64,000 nucleotides of DNA, taken from the NCBI GenBank assembly GCA_034401135.1, contig JAWZSP010000003.1, forward strand, positions 2,914,001-2,978,000, read 5' to 3'. A program made the position numbers and the translations under genes. The DNA is from Volutella citrinella (lineage: Eukaryota > Ascomycota > Sordariomycetes > Hypocreales > Nectriaceae). Positions 11,201-23,312 of the stretch are shown in pieces (position 1 is the stretch's first letter; every line of letters starts with the position of its first letter). Below the pieces are notes generated by a model that did no database searches, had not been told where the DNA came from, and was given only the letters and a program-made list of their open reading frames with translations.

Positions 11201-13901
11201 CTCGATGAAGGCCAAGCCGCCCCAGGAGCCGTGTGAATTGCAATCAATAAAGCGCCGTGTCGCTTCTGATGGCAGGACCAGTGATGCGACGCCACCTCTC
11301 ACCAATCTTGCAAGGACCGACCGATTTGTGAAGTGAGGCCTGTCCAAGTCAGTGAGGCTCTCATCTACCCTGATCGTCGCAACCATCCTTTGGCGTGGGG
11401 CTACGATCGGGAGATGCCTGCGTTATTCGATCGCTCTCAGATCCGTGGATAGCTTGTCTCTCACCTGGACTACAGTCAGAAGGGAAAAGGCTAGTAACGG
11501 GGAAGAGTTTGACGCGTGGACAAACATGTGAAGCTGCCCCTGTGGCGGCGGGAGTAATTTCGCTTATGTTTCACCAAGGGAGTGTCCCTCAGCGGCAAGT
11601 GGATCACCGGAAACGTGGCCCTTGCGACTGGGAACCCAGGGGATTGGGATGGAAAAAGCCAAGCCTTATTCACTTGTTTCATGCGCAATAAACCCCGATG
11701 GCGGCCAGGGTCAGTCAATAGACTGCGGAAGTGGACAAGTCACAAAATGCTGATACCTGGGATACATCTGAGTCGGCCTGCCCTTCGACGTCCGGCAAGT
11801 GGAGGAAGCCCGGCCATTTTGAGTTTCTGGGAAATGCCAACGGGGCATTCGTTGGGTCCTTTTCTCTGTGTTTTAGGGCCTCAACGTCCTCGGGTCGATC
11901 GGGTGGCGCAAATACAACGCCGGAGGTGCTTTCGTCTGCAATGCCATGTCCTACTACTCAGCCTACTGTCGTCCGATGCACGGCAGGTGAGCACTGCCAC
12001 TCGTTTTACGGCTTGCACCCAATCCTGTACCTGACCGAGGTGGTACTTTTGCGGTAAATGCCTGTCTGTTTTTCATAGAATTATTGCGAGTAATCCATAC
12101 GCATAATACGGGGTAGCATTGGTAGAGAACAGCCAGCCGCTCAACAAGCCCTGTGGAGGTGACGGAGCCCGCGGCATCTGATCGGGCGGCATAAATCCGG
12201 CATAGGAGGTTATAGTTGCCAATGCCATTGTCGTACTGCTGTACTATTTCCCATTGAGACTGGCAGTGGTACTGTCGAAGTTTTTAGTGGGTGTGAGAAC
12301 CGTAGCGAGGAACGGAATGGAAGCGATGGCTGCTGTGGGAAGGTCGCAGAGAAAAACTAGGGTGAGGGAAAAAAATGAGGCAATGCTGACAGAAGTGTTG
12401 CGGAGTCCGGATGCAACTCTCGGCTCTTGATTCTTGCCATTGGTATGGTGGCGTCCATCGCCGTGCTTTAGTTTGGTAGACTATTGGCGTTTGACACGGC
12501 GTCGTTCTTCGTTCCTGCGTTTCGACACCGGGGCCGCCATTTGACTTCCGTTGGCGCCTAAAAGCGTGGATAAATGGTGTTGATAGGACGTCGTGGATGT
12601 TTCAGTCGGAGTCGTCCCGGACTGGTAGGTGACGGAGCGACGTGGCCCATGGCCTGGACTGGTCATGGCCCCGCCGCCACGCGCTTGAACAGGTCAGAGG
12701 GCTACATGCACGCTACGTGGGCTTTGTTTCACAGACGGCGGACGGCTGGTTCCTCAACGGTGCCACAGCATGCTCGACGGGTTTCTTGCTGGCAAGCTGA
12801 AAGGGCGGATTGGCACCATGATATACTAAACAAGCTGCAAAGCCTCATCCTGCTGGTCGGATGCCTCGACGTCCGGAGCCAGCCCCATGCTGACACAGCA
12901 GGCGTCGATAAGGACAAAAGGCGTACCTCGCTGACAGCAGATGGAAAATGGCTGGAAGAGAGGTTGGGGCACTCACAAGGAACGGAACTTTGAACGGGCA
13001 GGTCGGTGAACCGCGCGCATTTTGGGGCTGTTTCTGGTGCGTGTGGTGGAGTTGCGAGGCCTTTCAGGACCGCCAGGAACAGGGACCGGACAGCCAATGG
13101 GGGCTTGATGCGCCCCCAACCCGTTCTCGGCGCTAGGCGATGGGTCCTGATCCTTCCCCCTTTGGGAGCGCCTTCGGAGGTGCGCTTGGGTGCTAGTGCG
13201 CTGCACAATGCAGGGCCAGCAGGTACGGTCAGCCGGGTCAGGTCCCATCTGGCGGCGCTAAGGGCTTCCCTCTCGTGGGTACCTGAGAAGGGATCCATGG
13301 ATTCCCATTGTGGGCCCCAAATAGCCCGCCCCCCTGGTTGCCAGACCATGCGCCCTGGTCCGGTTTGGAGACGGACGTGCGACTGTGGAGTATCCTGTCA
13401 GACTGCGCTTTGGGGCTAATCGAGTCGACTTCAGGCACATGTCGCCGGCAGGTACATGGACCGCGCGTTCGTAGTGCCCCACGACATGTGCGTGTCCCAC
13501 GGGCGAGGTCCCTCTGTAAGCCACGCCCCAATACTCCCACCTGATTCCTATAGCCCTCATCCTTGGCGACGACGTCTGCGCCCTTGAAAAGGCCCCGTTG
13601 ACCCCTCGTGCTTTTGGATCCTTCCTTCTCCCTCCCTCACAAGCATCCAGCTTTCTTGTTTCTGTACCTGTTCCTGACTCAGACTCTCTGCAGTCGTTGC
13701 CCTTCCTTCCTGCACAGCTAGTCTGTCTGCACTCTTTATATCACAATCACCTGCATCTTCGAAAGATCGCATTTCACTCTCTTCGGCAGCGCCGACTTTC
13801 CCCACGTCTTCGCCCTGTGTGAATCAGTCAAACGAAGACCTGTCCACTCCCTACAGAACAGAAACACAACACACAGCCTCACACAATCATTAACAAGCAC
13901 A
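8271..13901. other. 5.6 kb gene-poor divergent intergenic region
   Basis: This stretch separates the starts of the Zn2Cys6 regulator (leftward) and the GH128 gene (rightward). Base composition is unremarkable and no transposon protein or tRNA was recognised. Several open frames of 100-200 codons occur, the longest starting with ATG at 13349 on the minus strand (206 codons), but none resembles a known protein or shows splice structure. The last 300 bases (about 13590-13901) are pyrimidine-rich with a TATATCA at about 13737, and look like the promoter and leader of the GH128 gene. Confidence 0.5.
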
Positions 13902-14930
13902 ATGGTTTCCGCCAAGATCGCTCTGCTCGCCTCCGCGGCCATCCTCTCCGAGGTTGCCATGGCCACCCCTCACAAGCTCCTCCACGCCCGTGATGAGGTT
14001 GTTTACAACGTCGTCGTCAAGACCGTCTACGTTAACGCCCCTGCTGCCACCGCTGCTGCCGTCCCCGAGGCCCAGGCCCCCGCCCCCGAGGTCAACACTC
14101 CCAAGAAGGAGGTCGTCCAAGAGACCAAGACCGAGGGCTCTGGCAGCGGCTCCCTCTCCACCAAGCGTGGTGCCGTATTCAACAACGAGGCTTACGGCAA
14201 ACCTTTCCTCGGCATGTGCAACAAGAAGTGCGGCTGGTTCCACAACTGGCACAGTGCTTACAGCGGCGAACACTCCGGATCCTTCGTCCCTACCATGTGG
14301 GGTGACAAGGCCGACCACGTTCGGGACTGGCCCGCCAACTGGAAGAAGGCTTACGACGCTGGCTCAAGGAACTTCTTCAGCTTCAACGAGCCTGACATCC
14401 TTCCGCAGTTTGCCAAAAAAGATATCGCCATCCGACTGGAGCCCGCCCAGGCCGTTGACCAGCACGTCAAGTTCTTCTCTGATCTCCCCAAGGATGCCCG
14501 CATCGCTACTCCATCGGTCACCAACGGTCAGAACGCCATCACCACCGGTCTGGAGTGGTTGAAGCAGTTCGTCGAGGCATGCAATGCCAACTCCAACTGC
14601 CGATTCGACTTCTGCAACGTCCACGCCTACTACGAGGTGAAGTATCTCGACGACATCTGGGCCCACCTCGAGAAGGCTTCCGAGGTCTGCAACACTGGCA
14701 ACAAAGGCGCCAAGAAGAAGGTCTGGCTCACTGAGTTCGGTACCCGCGAGGTCACCACCAACCAGGTCAAGGCTGACTGGCTCTCCACTGCTCTCCCCAA
14801 GCTCGAGGCCGCTGAGCACATCGAGGGCTACTCCTACTTCTGGGCCGCTCCCACCGTGGGCGGCGGCGAGCCCGGTTTCATGCTGTCCCCTGATTCGCTT
14901 GCTGCCGACGGCCAAGTTTACATTCAGTAG
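13902..14930 (+). CDS. Secreted GH128 glycoside hydrolase (Asl1-type beta-1,3-glucanase)
   Basis: A single exon of 342 residues starts at an ATG behind a CT-rich leader. Residues 1-21 form a signal peptide. A flexible Ala/Pro/Glu-rich segment (about 45-80) and a Ser/Gly stretch lead to KR at 88-89, a likely Kex2 cleavage site. The catalytic domain then starts at about residue 90. FNEPD at 161-165 and WLTEFG at 275-280 are the two catalytic-glutamate motifs expected of this TIM barrel (E163 probable acid/base, E278 probable nucleophile). Four cysteines near 106-110 and 233-238 may form disulfides. GH128 enzymes cleave beta-1,3-glucan; fission yeast Asl1 is a wall-associated relative. A role in wall remodelling or secretion outside the cell is inferred. 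C-ending codons dominate strongly, which suggests high expression. Confidence 0.92.
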   Translation: MVSAKIALLASAAILSEVAMATPHKLLHARDEVVYNVVVKTVYVNAPAATAAAVPEAQAPAPEVNTPKKEVVQETKTEGSGSGSLSTKRGAVFNNEAYGKPFLGMCNKKCGWFHNWHSAYSGEHSGSFVPTMWGDKADHVRDWPANWKKAYDAGSRNFFSFNEPDILPQFAKKDIAIRLEPAQAVDQHVKFFSDLPKDARIATPSVTNGQNAITTGLEWLKQFVEACNANSNCRFDFCNVHAYYEVKYLDDIWAHLEKASEVCNTGNKGAKKKVWLTEFGTREVTTNQVKADWLSTALPKLEAAEHIEGYSYFWAAPTVGGGEPGFMLSPDSLAADGQVYIQ

Positions 14931-15897
14931 ACAATGGGAGCTAGTTAGACCCTCTTCTTCAATTCTTGTACACGCTGGGAACCGCCCGCCCATTTAGGTG
15001 GCATTTGCCGAGGGCTTTTGATGACACAAGGAATCTTGCCTTTCCGTCTTTTCGGGGGCCGGCGCACATGGACAAATTGTATATAGGGACTCGTATCTAA
15101 CGTACCTGCGAGGGCTGGTCTGCCCGATAACAGGTCTCCCGGTCAAGAAAAGAAAGTACATTTCCCGAAGTATCAAATTTCATTTAAAAGATTCCAAGAC
15201 TATTGCGTGTGAAACTGGGTACAATATCTGTGTACCGATGGGAGATCGGATTGTCCAACGGCTCTCGTTGTTGATTCATCCGTGCTTCCGCTCATCGTCA
15301 TGAGTCCTTGCACAAAATTACTGGTGCGAGACCAACAAAGGACCCAGTCCGTACTTTGCTAGACACGCTCCTGCCTTTGTGCGAGGTTGGTCAAGGCGCC
15401 GTCTTTGTGTCTCGGGTCTGGTGAGACGCGCTCGAGGACAGGAATGTATGCTGTAGCACGTTGTTCCGATCGGGAAGCGGCAGGGCTTCTCTCAATGTCT
15501 CACAGCTGTGAAATGGACAGGCAATAATAAAATATAGAGTATTGATCCTATGGTAGTGGATTTCTCCGTCTAAAACTACTTGGGTATCCCTTTTGCGCCC
15601 CTTGAGAATTCCAGACCTTTGAGGCATGGCCCAGACCTGAGTTTGCTTTCGCAATTCTGACGTTGGCCTCATGAAAGTAAAATGCCGGATGCTCTGACCA
15701 TCTGTCCTTCATCCATATGTTCAAGAGAAAAAAATCTAGATCATCTGTCCAGGACCATAACTCCCAAAATGTGATGAAAATAAAACTCGCCCAGCTCCCA
15801 AAACGCCCTGGAACTTTGCCTTGTAGAAGAGTTCATTATTCTAGATAGACAGAGAAAGAAGATTAAAAAAATCGAGTCAGAAGGGGTTGACCAGGGC
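14931..15897. other. Convergent 3' region of GH128 and the membrane protein gene
   Basis: Nothing coding is recognised in these 967 bases. The stretch holds two 3' ends pointing at each other. Its A/T content is higher than in the neighbouring genes, notably near 15730-15880. Confidence 0.5.
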
Positions 15898-17757
15898 TCA
15901 AGGGTCCTTGTGCGGGGTTGAGCCACCCGTGATGTGAGTGCGTGGAGGCTCTGGGGGCTCGCCTGCATTCGGAAGTTGGCTGGTCGGCCTGGGGGGGAAC
16001 CCATACGGTGGTGCGTCTCGTCCATCTAGAGTGCGGCTACCGCTGTCGGTCGAGCTGGTGCTGTTACTCATGTCGAGACTCCAGCCGGCCTCCGTAGGTC
16101 TGCTCTGGCGGCTGATGGTGGTGGTGACGACGACTGTACCGGCCTTTGGGGGGAGTTTAATTTCAGGTTCCAAGTTTCGGCCGTCGATAGAAGGAGCTGT
16201 GGTGCTGCCGACAAGAGAGACTTCGGCCTCGGTATCAGTCGGTGAATAGGATCGGCGGTTTCGGCTGACCATCGAGTTCATATGGTGTGGCGCGGAGAAG
16301 TGGGTGCCACTGCGAAGGGCGCTCCTATTGGTGTGTACGGGCGTGTTGGGGTCAGAGCTGAGACTATTCGATTGAGGATTGTCGCGTGAGGTGACCCAGT
16401 TGATGACAATGGCAGAGAAAATGACTATAGCGCAGGTCAGCTGGATTCGAAGCCCAGACAAGAAGACGGGAAGAAACCTACTGTCGCTATTGCAGCACAT
16501 GAGGCAAACCCAACCGGGCTCACCATTCAGGACCATCAACACGGTCAAGTTTCTGCAACTTTGTTAGCCAAGATCAACTGCCACCCGATTACCCAGCGGC
16601 GACGTACACGATACTGCTAATCAAGGTGCACACGGCACCAATAAAAGTCCGGAAAGCGACATTTCGGAGTCGAATGTTGGCTGGTGTCTTGGGCATATTC
16701 TTGAATGTGTACAGGTCTGTAAGACTGTTAAATACCTGGGTTTCTATTCTACCATGTGGCGAAGACTTACTCCTCAGGGGGATCAGAAACAAGATGGTGA
16801 GATAGATGTTGACAACTGTGTCGAAGGTAATGAGAGGAATCATCGAGATGCTCTTCATGCCAATGATACACATGCCAGTAGCATCAATCTTGGCGATGCG
16901 GCTGTGTGTGGAGACATTAGTTAGCAGGCGTTCACTCACGGTTGACGGGGTTATTTGGAGCTCTTACAAGACGAAGTTGAGAACCACGACGGCGCAGTAC
17001 AAGCCAAGCATGCCAAATGAATTGAACAAATACAGCTTGGATTTGAAGCGACTCTTGGTTGAGCCCCGGATGATGTGCTTGGTATGAGTTAGTCATGGTC
17101 GACATACTGTCAGTTGGCGGGGTTCGACGTACAGCCTTCTCGACGAGGAAGCAGTAGATGAACTATAAGTGCACGGTAAGCAAGCGCGTTCAGCGCACCG
17201 AAAGGGTTCGGCGGTGCTTACAATCTGTGATGGAGGCAAGCGTTAGCAAACCGTCACTCCCTGACATGGGCATTGATGAACTGGTGTCAGTACTAACCTT
17301 GGTTGTGACATAACAAATTAGGCACAGCAGGATGGCGCCGTGGCAGATCTCGGGGCTCGAGTTGACGCCAAAGACTTGCTGCATCACGGCCGAAACAACG
17401 ACAAAGGCATATGAGTCGAAGTAAATGGCGAACACAACTTCAACCGGTGTCAGATCCGAGTATCTTCTTTCATAGAGGGGACACACATACGCCAGGTCAC
17501 AAAAGGTAGACGGCTCCAATTTTTGACGAGCTTTAGTCGTTGATCTGTAGGACGCCTGGTCAACACCGGATTTCCTTGGCAAACAGAACTTGATCCGAGG
17601 TCGTGGTAGACTGACTGATGAAGATGGAGAGGCAGGTGATGGCGACATAGGATAGGATGCAATTGATCAAGTCGCCCGCAAGCGGCACGGGTGCGCCGCC
17701 AGAAGGGGCGCGCGACTCTACGGCCATCACCCCGGGTGAGGGCAGGGTAGGCGCCAT
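15898..17757 (-). CDS. Fungal polytopic (about seven-span) membrane protein, function unknown
   Basis: Ten exons on the minus strand keep one frame: 17757-17616, 17544-17491, 17437-17298, 17224-17222, 17162-17133, 17077-16968, 16901-16771, 16716-16608, 16552-16482 and 16424-15898, for 438 residues. The N-terminus is short and proline-rich. Hydrophobic spans follow: one around CILSYVAITCLSIFI, one in the VFAIYF region, one around ILLCLICYV, one around LGLYCAVVVLNFV, one around ITFDTVVNIYLTILFLI, one around FIGAVCTLISSIV and one around IIFSAIVINWV. A Ser/Thr/Pro-rich cytosolic tail of about 150 residues ends the protein. Motifs such as FLVEKAHIIRG and LMCCNSD before the last span recur in a widespread family of unnamed fungal membrane proteins. 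The topology is receptor-like, but no ligand or G-protein link can be claimed. The fourth exon is only three bases (ATT, isoleucine); skipping it also keeps the frame. Confidence 0.85.
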
Positions 17758-20700
17758 GGCGAGGACGGCGGTTGGGGATGGATCGATGTTGTTTCGTGAT
17801 CGTTATCCAGCAGTCTTTCAATCGTGGTATGGGGGAGTGAGCCGGGTGGCGAGAGCGATACCCGAGGCAGGGTAGGATATATACGAGTAATAGGTGTTCT
17901 GGCCGTGACGGGACAGGCTAGCCCGGCCGAGATCCTGGGGAAAGACAGGACAAGCGCGGAAATTCCGGACGAGAGGCCCAAGCGGATGCCGTGCAGATGT
18001 CAGAGCGTTGATGGCTGTACTGGTACCAGAGCACTCGGTCAGTTCTACTACACCCTATTAAGACGGGAGGCGGGAGGCGGGAGGCGGAGACGGGCGGAGA
18101 AAGAGCACGAGGAGTACAAGCCGTGGTCACTGGGGCAAGCTCAAAGGCTCGTAGGGAGCCTTGGCCAGTAGCCAAGACTGGCGAAGCTTAAAGCTCAATA
18201 GCTGACCCAGAGATGCGGTCTCGACGAGACGACAGGAACGGAGCAGTGGGGACCAGCGGGGCATCCGCCGAGGGCAGCAGTACACCACTGCAGTCAGATC
18301 CTCTCACAAGCTCTGACAAGCTTTGGTGGCTCACCTGGTCTGGCCCTCGACTGGTGGAGTGGGCAATGGACTAATTATTGGGACGGCAGCTTTGCACCAC
18401 GAGATGGGAGAAGGCCGCGGCGGATAAGGTTGGGTGGCGCTGGGGAGCTCCTCTGCTTGGCTGCTGGGCCTAGAGGCACCAGACTTTTTTTTCGCAGATC
18501 GCGCCCGGGAAGGTTGCCGAGCTCGTGGTCGTTGGCCTGGTAGGGTTGGAATTGGGAGGCTTGCGCGCGCCAGGTGTGATGTGAGGGGGGCTTGAAGCCT
18601 GCTAGTTGTGCAACGACGAGGCCTTTTGGGATGACGATGACGATGTGGGCTTCTTGGACTGTCCCACTCCCACTGCGCTTGCCACTCACTGCCCAGCCGT
18701 GCACCTGGATGCTGGTACTGCTAGCCGGGGCGATGGAGAAAGCCGAGAGGCGAGAACCTGGCAAACCCAGCCCCGAGTCAAGACACTGCGGGAACGAGAT
18801 GGCTGTGAGAGGCGACGCCCTTGGCAGTCGAGGAAGCAAAGATGTTCAGAGATGGGGCGTCAAGGTGAGGCAGTCTGCGGGTCCTAACAGAGGATGAGCT
18901 GGATGATCATATAGCAAAGCCGCAAGGACGAGGCAGCGACCAAGTGACAGGACCGGAGCACAATTTGAGTCTCTCCATAGCCTTCTTGTATTCAGTTGGT
19001 ACGACCATGGTCCGCCTTGATTGGCAAAAGAGCCCTCGTCACCTCGTCCACATTGTGAGACAGCCATGCACGTCCAAGTGCACGGGCAGAGAGGAGGCTG
19101 CGGCTGGTGTGTTGGGCTGGGGCAAGCTACGTTGCTTCGAGCCGGAATCTCCCACCCGTCGCACACCGGGAGGGATCATGTACACAGTATCGTAGTCGGC
19201 GGAGAAGCTTGGCGCTGTAAGTGGCATGGGAGCGGCGGCGGCAACTGGATCCGACGAACTTCGGACATGTAGGGCTGTCTTGTATCCGTACAACCCAAAG
19301 ACTGCACATCTGCTCCACACGTCCTAGTAGTATGCAGACAGTTAAGGGAAGCTTTTTACTTGGTCCCCGACTCCCCGTTGACTGCTGCCAAGGCGAGGGT
19401 GTCGATGCAGGTCAACGGTTTCCTTTGCACTACCTCTCAAACCAGCAGGACGGTAACCAGTGATTGCGGGGAGGAGAGAACGGAACTCACGAAAGGATTG
19501 CCCAAAGCGTTTTTCACCGGCAAGTCCACGGCAGCAGATTGCGGAATTACCCTCGGATGCCACATACCTAGGTACTTTACCCATCGAACCGAATCTGGTG
19601 TTGGATGCTGGAATGCGGTGCGCAGTGGCCAATGCTCGACAATAATTACGCCACTGCTGGGTTGGGCTTGGGAGTCCGCGTGAACTAATTAGGCCAATCG
19701 CGGGGAGGCTGGCTAGGGCAAGAACTCCCCGCTCCCTCATTGGTTACTGAGGTGAGACCACCCACAGCCACCCCTGTCTCCCGAGGAGCTCAGTTCCGGG
19801 GGCCCCTGCAAGCCACGATCTGCCAGCCAGTGCCGGCCTCAAAGTAGAAGGGCAAGAAGGGTATCATCGTGCTCCCTATTATCACTTTTGCTTACTTTTC
19901 GAGTGACGGTAGTGCATGTGAGGCTTGGGTCCAGCATCTCACCGGCACCACCTTGCTGCCACCAACAGTCGTTAGCTCAACAACACATTGGCAATGGAAG
20001 TGACGGCAGGAAGGGTTGCCAGTTAATTAAGGCCCAGGTTCGCTGGGACATGCCTTGAGCTCCGATGTTCGGGCAAAACGCACAGGAGCATGCATCAGGC
20101 ATGCGGCAGCGGCAGGAGCAGGAGCAACAGGACCAAGAGCAACCGAAGCAAGGTACCCGAAAATGTTGCTCAGGCCCCCCGTCAGCCTTTGCCCCCCCTC
20201 ATCTGTCGCCCACGCCATTTCAAAATGTCACAATCCAGATCGAGTGTTGCGTTCCCTCGAGGCTTGTGCAAGTCGAACCTCCGTTATCAGGCCAACAGTT
20301 CGCGGGCCAGACCAAAAAAGCAATCCAACAACCTCGTCGCCGGTCCACCACCACATGTTTGTCTCACATTTGCTTTTGTCGCCCGTCCTCGACTCCCGCC
20401 ATCCGCCTCTCCCCCTTGCCTCCACCATTGTCGACAAGACTCGACCGCCGACCTCCGAGGCCCCCCCCCATCCACCGCTTTCTGACCTGTCGCGTCTCAA
20501 ATTTCTCAACTCTCGCCTGGGATGCCCCGTTTCTCTACGGAGATGGACCGCGGCGAAAACAAATAGCGTTGCGTTGGGCACACAGCGATGGTCGTCTCAA
20601 CTGACGGGGTGGAGATCCTCGATACGCTTTGAGCGATGGAGGGCCACCACCCGGCTAAACAAGGATAGCAGAACTCGGTCTTGGCGAGAGCGTGATGGTA

Positions 20701-23312
20701 CGCGCGTCATGTCAATGAGCGAAATGCGCCTGGGGAACCGTTTAGCATATGGAGAATGCGGTCCAGTTGCGACACTGGAGTAGGTGCAGATCAACGGCAG
20801 CTTTGACTCTTCACAGCAGCACGAGAGGCCATCGACTGGGGAACTCCGCGGTACCCGAATAGGCATAGAAGTCGAGACCCTTGAAAAGCGGAACGCCAAG
20901 CAGGTCTGAGCCACCACTGCCCAGAAAGCCTTATCATCGCTAGAGAGTTTCTGCTTTGCTGCCTCAAGCCCTGTCTTCCGACGAAACATGACCGCAATTG
21001 AGACTTGAGAGGTACATTGTCTTGGCGAACGCTCTCCCGGATGCAATATGTCTCATATTGTAACACTGCGCAGTGACGGAGCGCAAGCATGGCCAGCAAG
21101 GCGAACAAGCCCTGCCTCAGCTCACTTGTTCTCTTGGGCAGGTTCCAAGATTGGCATCAAAATCACTCACCCCTGGAGCCCTTCCTAATGTGTAGGCAAG
21201 TCTATTTTCCCGTGCCGGGGCTCCGAAACCCAAAGCCAAGAGCCAACTGGAAAATCGCCGAGTCAGGTGCCTGGGTCGTCAATCGGCATTCCTACTCCCG
21301 GCTATCGCTCATGAGGACCTCATTGACTACTTGGGCCCATAGAGAGAAACCCCATAGCCCCGCCTCGACCCAGATGTAATGGTTGAGAACCTTAATCACC
21401 AGTGCTGGACTCCTGGAGCGCTTTGGCCGTCCTCACGGAACCCCAGGTTGGCACCAATCCAGTCCGGGGTTCAAACACCTAATAGACAACGCTCCCACCG
21501 CTCCAATGCACGCCCCGTGTCCAAAGCCCCATACAGCCCCATGCCACTATTTGCGGACACGACCGGGAGCCACTTGTTTGGTCGCGCAAGGCATCGGACA
21601 ATCACTTGTATTGTCTATTTTAAACGGAATGAGATGCGACTAGACTGGATCCCAGGAGGCCGTAGGCCGTTTGCGGTGACGGGGACTGCTGAGGCCTAAT
21701 CTACAGCCCAGAGCCAGAGGTTTGTCTCGCTGCTGCCCATTTCGCCAGGGGCCTGGTCAGTGGGCGGCGACCCAATGTTACAGATTACGCCCTATGTTAT
21801 ACATCTCCACCGCCCCTCCGCCCCTTCTCCATGTTGGTACCAGAGACAAGGCGCTGAAATCTGGAACAACAATCACATACCATGAGGCGTCCCAATTGAC
21901 TGGTAGTGTTTTTTTTTTAGGGGAATGGAGATGGAAAATACTGAAAGTCTGAAGCGGAGAAGCCGACTTCACATGCAGAGTGCGTTGCGGTGGTCAATTA
22001 CGAGCCTTGCATTCTATCAGTCAGTACCTGCTTGAGATCGCAGTCACGGCCTCGCGCTCCTGTTGGGTCAATGGAGGCGTCCCGTCCCCTATTGTTGCCT
22101 TGCATCCGTCCCGTCCCAGGACCAGGCCTTTGCAAAGGCCCGTCAATTCCGTCGGCTACTTGCCAGACTCCTTTCACCTCCAAACTGCATTCAATAGAGC
22201 CCTATCGAAAAGAGCGGCCACGAGTCGTGTGCGGATTACCGTACCGCGGAACAAGGCTTAGTCCTTGAGGCCGATTCTCCACAGACTATTGAAAGTCCAT
22301 CTCTCAAGCGCTGGCGTCATACGTCCAATTACTCCATTGAATGTCGCTGACATTTGCACCACACGCCGTCGTACGCTAATATCATGGATCGCTTCTATCA
22401 TGCAGGGTTGCGCCGGCAAGCCAATCGATCCTTCCGCTGTGGATTGGCAACTAGCCAGGTCCTAAATGCGATTTAGTAGCATTCGTAGTTGCAGTATGTG
22501 TGTCTTGTGTGTTTCCTCCATGCGCCAACATTTTGCTAGTTTCAGTCGACTAGCAGCTAGGCTTAACGCCGCAGCGCCATTGCCATGGCCGCAACACCGC
22601 ATGATTGGTAGCTGAAGGCTCACGTCTTTCAACTTGCTTCCGCCGGCCTTTCCGTGCATTCATCATGGTGGATACAAGCCGGAAAAGGGCTGAGAACGGG
22701 TGTCCCTGGGGATGGCCCCGAGATGCCGACGGGCAACCCAAACTTGGGTTTTTGGGCAGATCTCGATTGCCACTTGTCAAGAAGCGGCTATTGATTAACG
22801 TGCGAGCCATTGATGACGCGATGGACCGGAAACAGGCTGCATTCAAGGTGGTGATTGATACGATAGGCTGATACAGCCGAACATGTGTGTTTGGAATCAG
22901 GCTGACAACCCCTGACTACTACAATTTGCTCACCGTCATGTACTTTCACAGCGGACATAGCAGTTACTCTGCGGCAACTTGGACTCTGACAAGTCTGGTT
23001 CGTTTAAGACTTGTTGAAATGAGTCTGAGCCAAAAGTCGTATTGATTGCTTGCTATAACCCACCTCGAAGAACGCCGTGCCATGCCTTGTCATACGAATC
23101 AGGACCAAGCTTGTATCTGTAAAAGCAACGCAACCTATTGCAACGCCAATTGTCAAGAGATGCCCTAAACCTACCACCCAGTGCCCTGTTTTTCGCCGCT
23201 GGGTGGCGTTGTCTACCATTGCTGCCACTCAGGCCTGTATATCGTTCTTACTCGTGAGCAAATCTAGCAGCCTGTCGTACGGGTTGTGCATTTATGAAAG
23301 TCCATGGTCACC
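17758..23312. other. 5.6 kb gene-poor intergenic region
   Basis: The stretch lies between the start of the ten-exon membrane protein gene and the 3' end of the RING ligase gene. No family is recognised in any frame. A pyrimidine-rich segment at about 20170-20520 looks like the leader of a transcript, but the first ATG after it (20521) opens a frame of only 14 codons. It could be a non-coding transcript, a decayed gene or chance. Short G/A-rich tandem patches occur near 18062-18105. Confidence 0.45.

Noticed and set aside
13890..14318. 142-codon minus-strand frame inside the GH128 gene
   Set aside because: Shadow of the codon-biased GH128 exon; the plus frame has signal peptide and catalytic motifs.
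20055..20783. 242-codon plus-strand open frame
   Set aside because: Non-ATG start; it crosses the pyrimidine-rich stretch, which lacks stop codons by composition.
21455..21490. GGGGTTCAAACACC resembling a tRNA T arm
   Set aside because: The stem halves do not pair and no anticodon arm or A box lies upstream.
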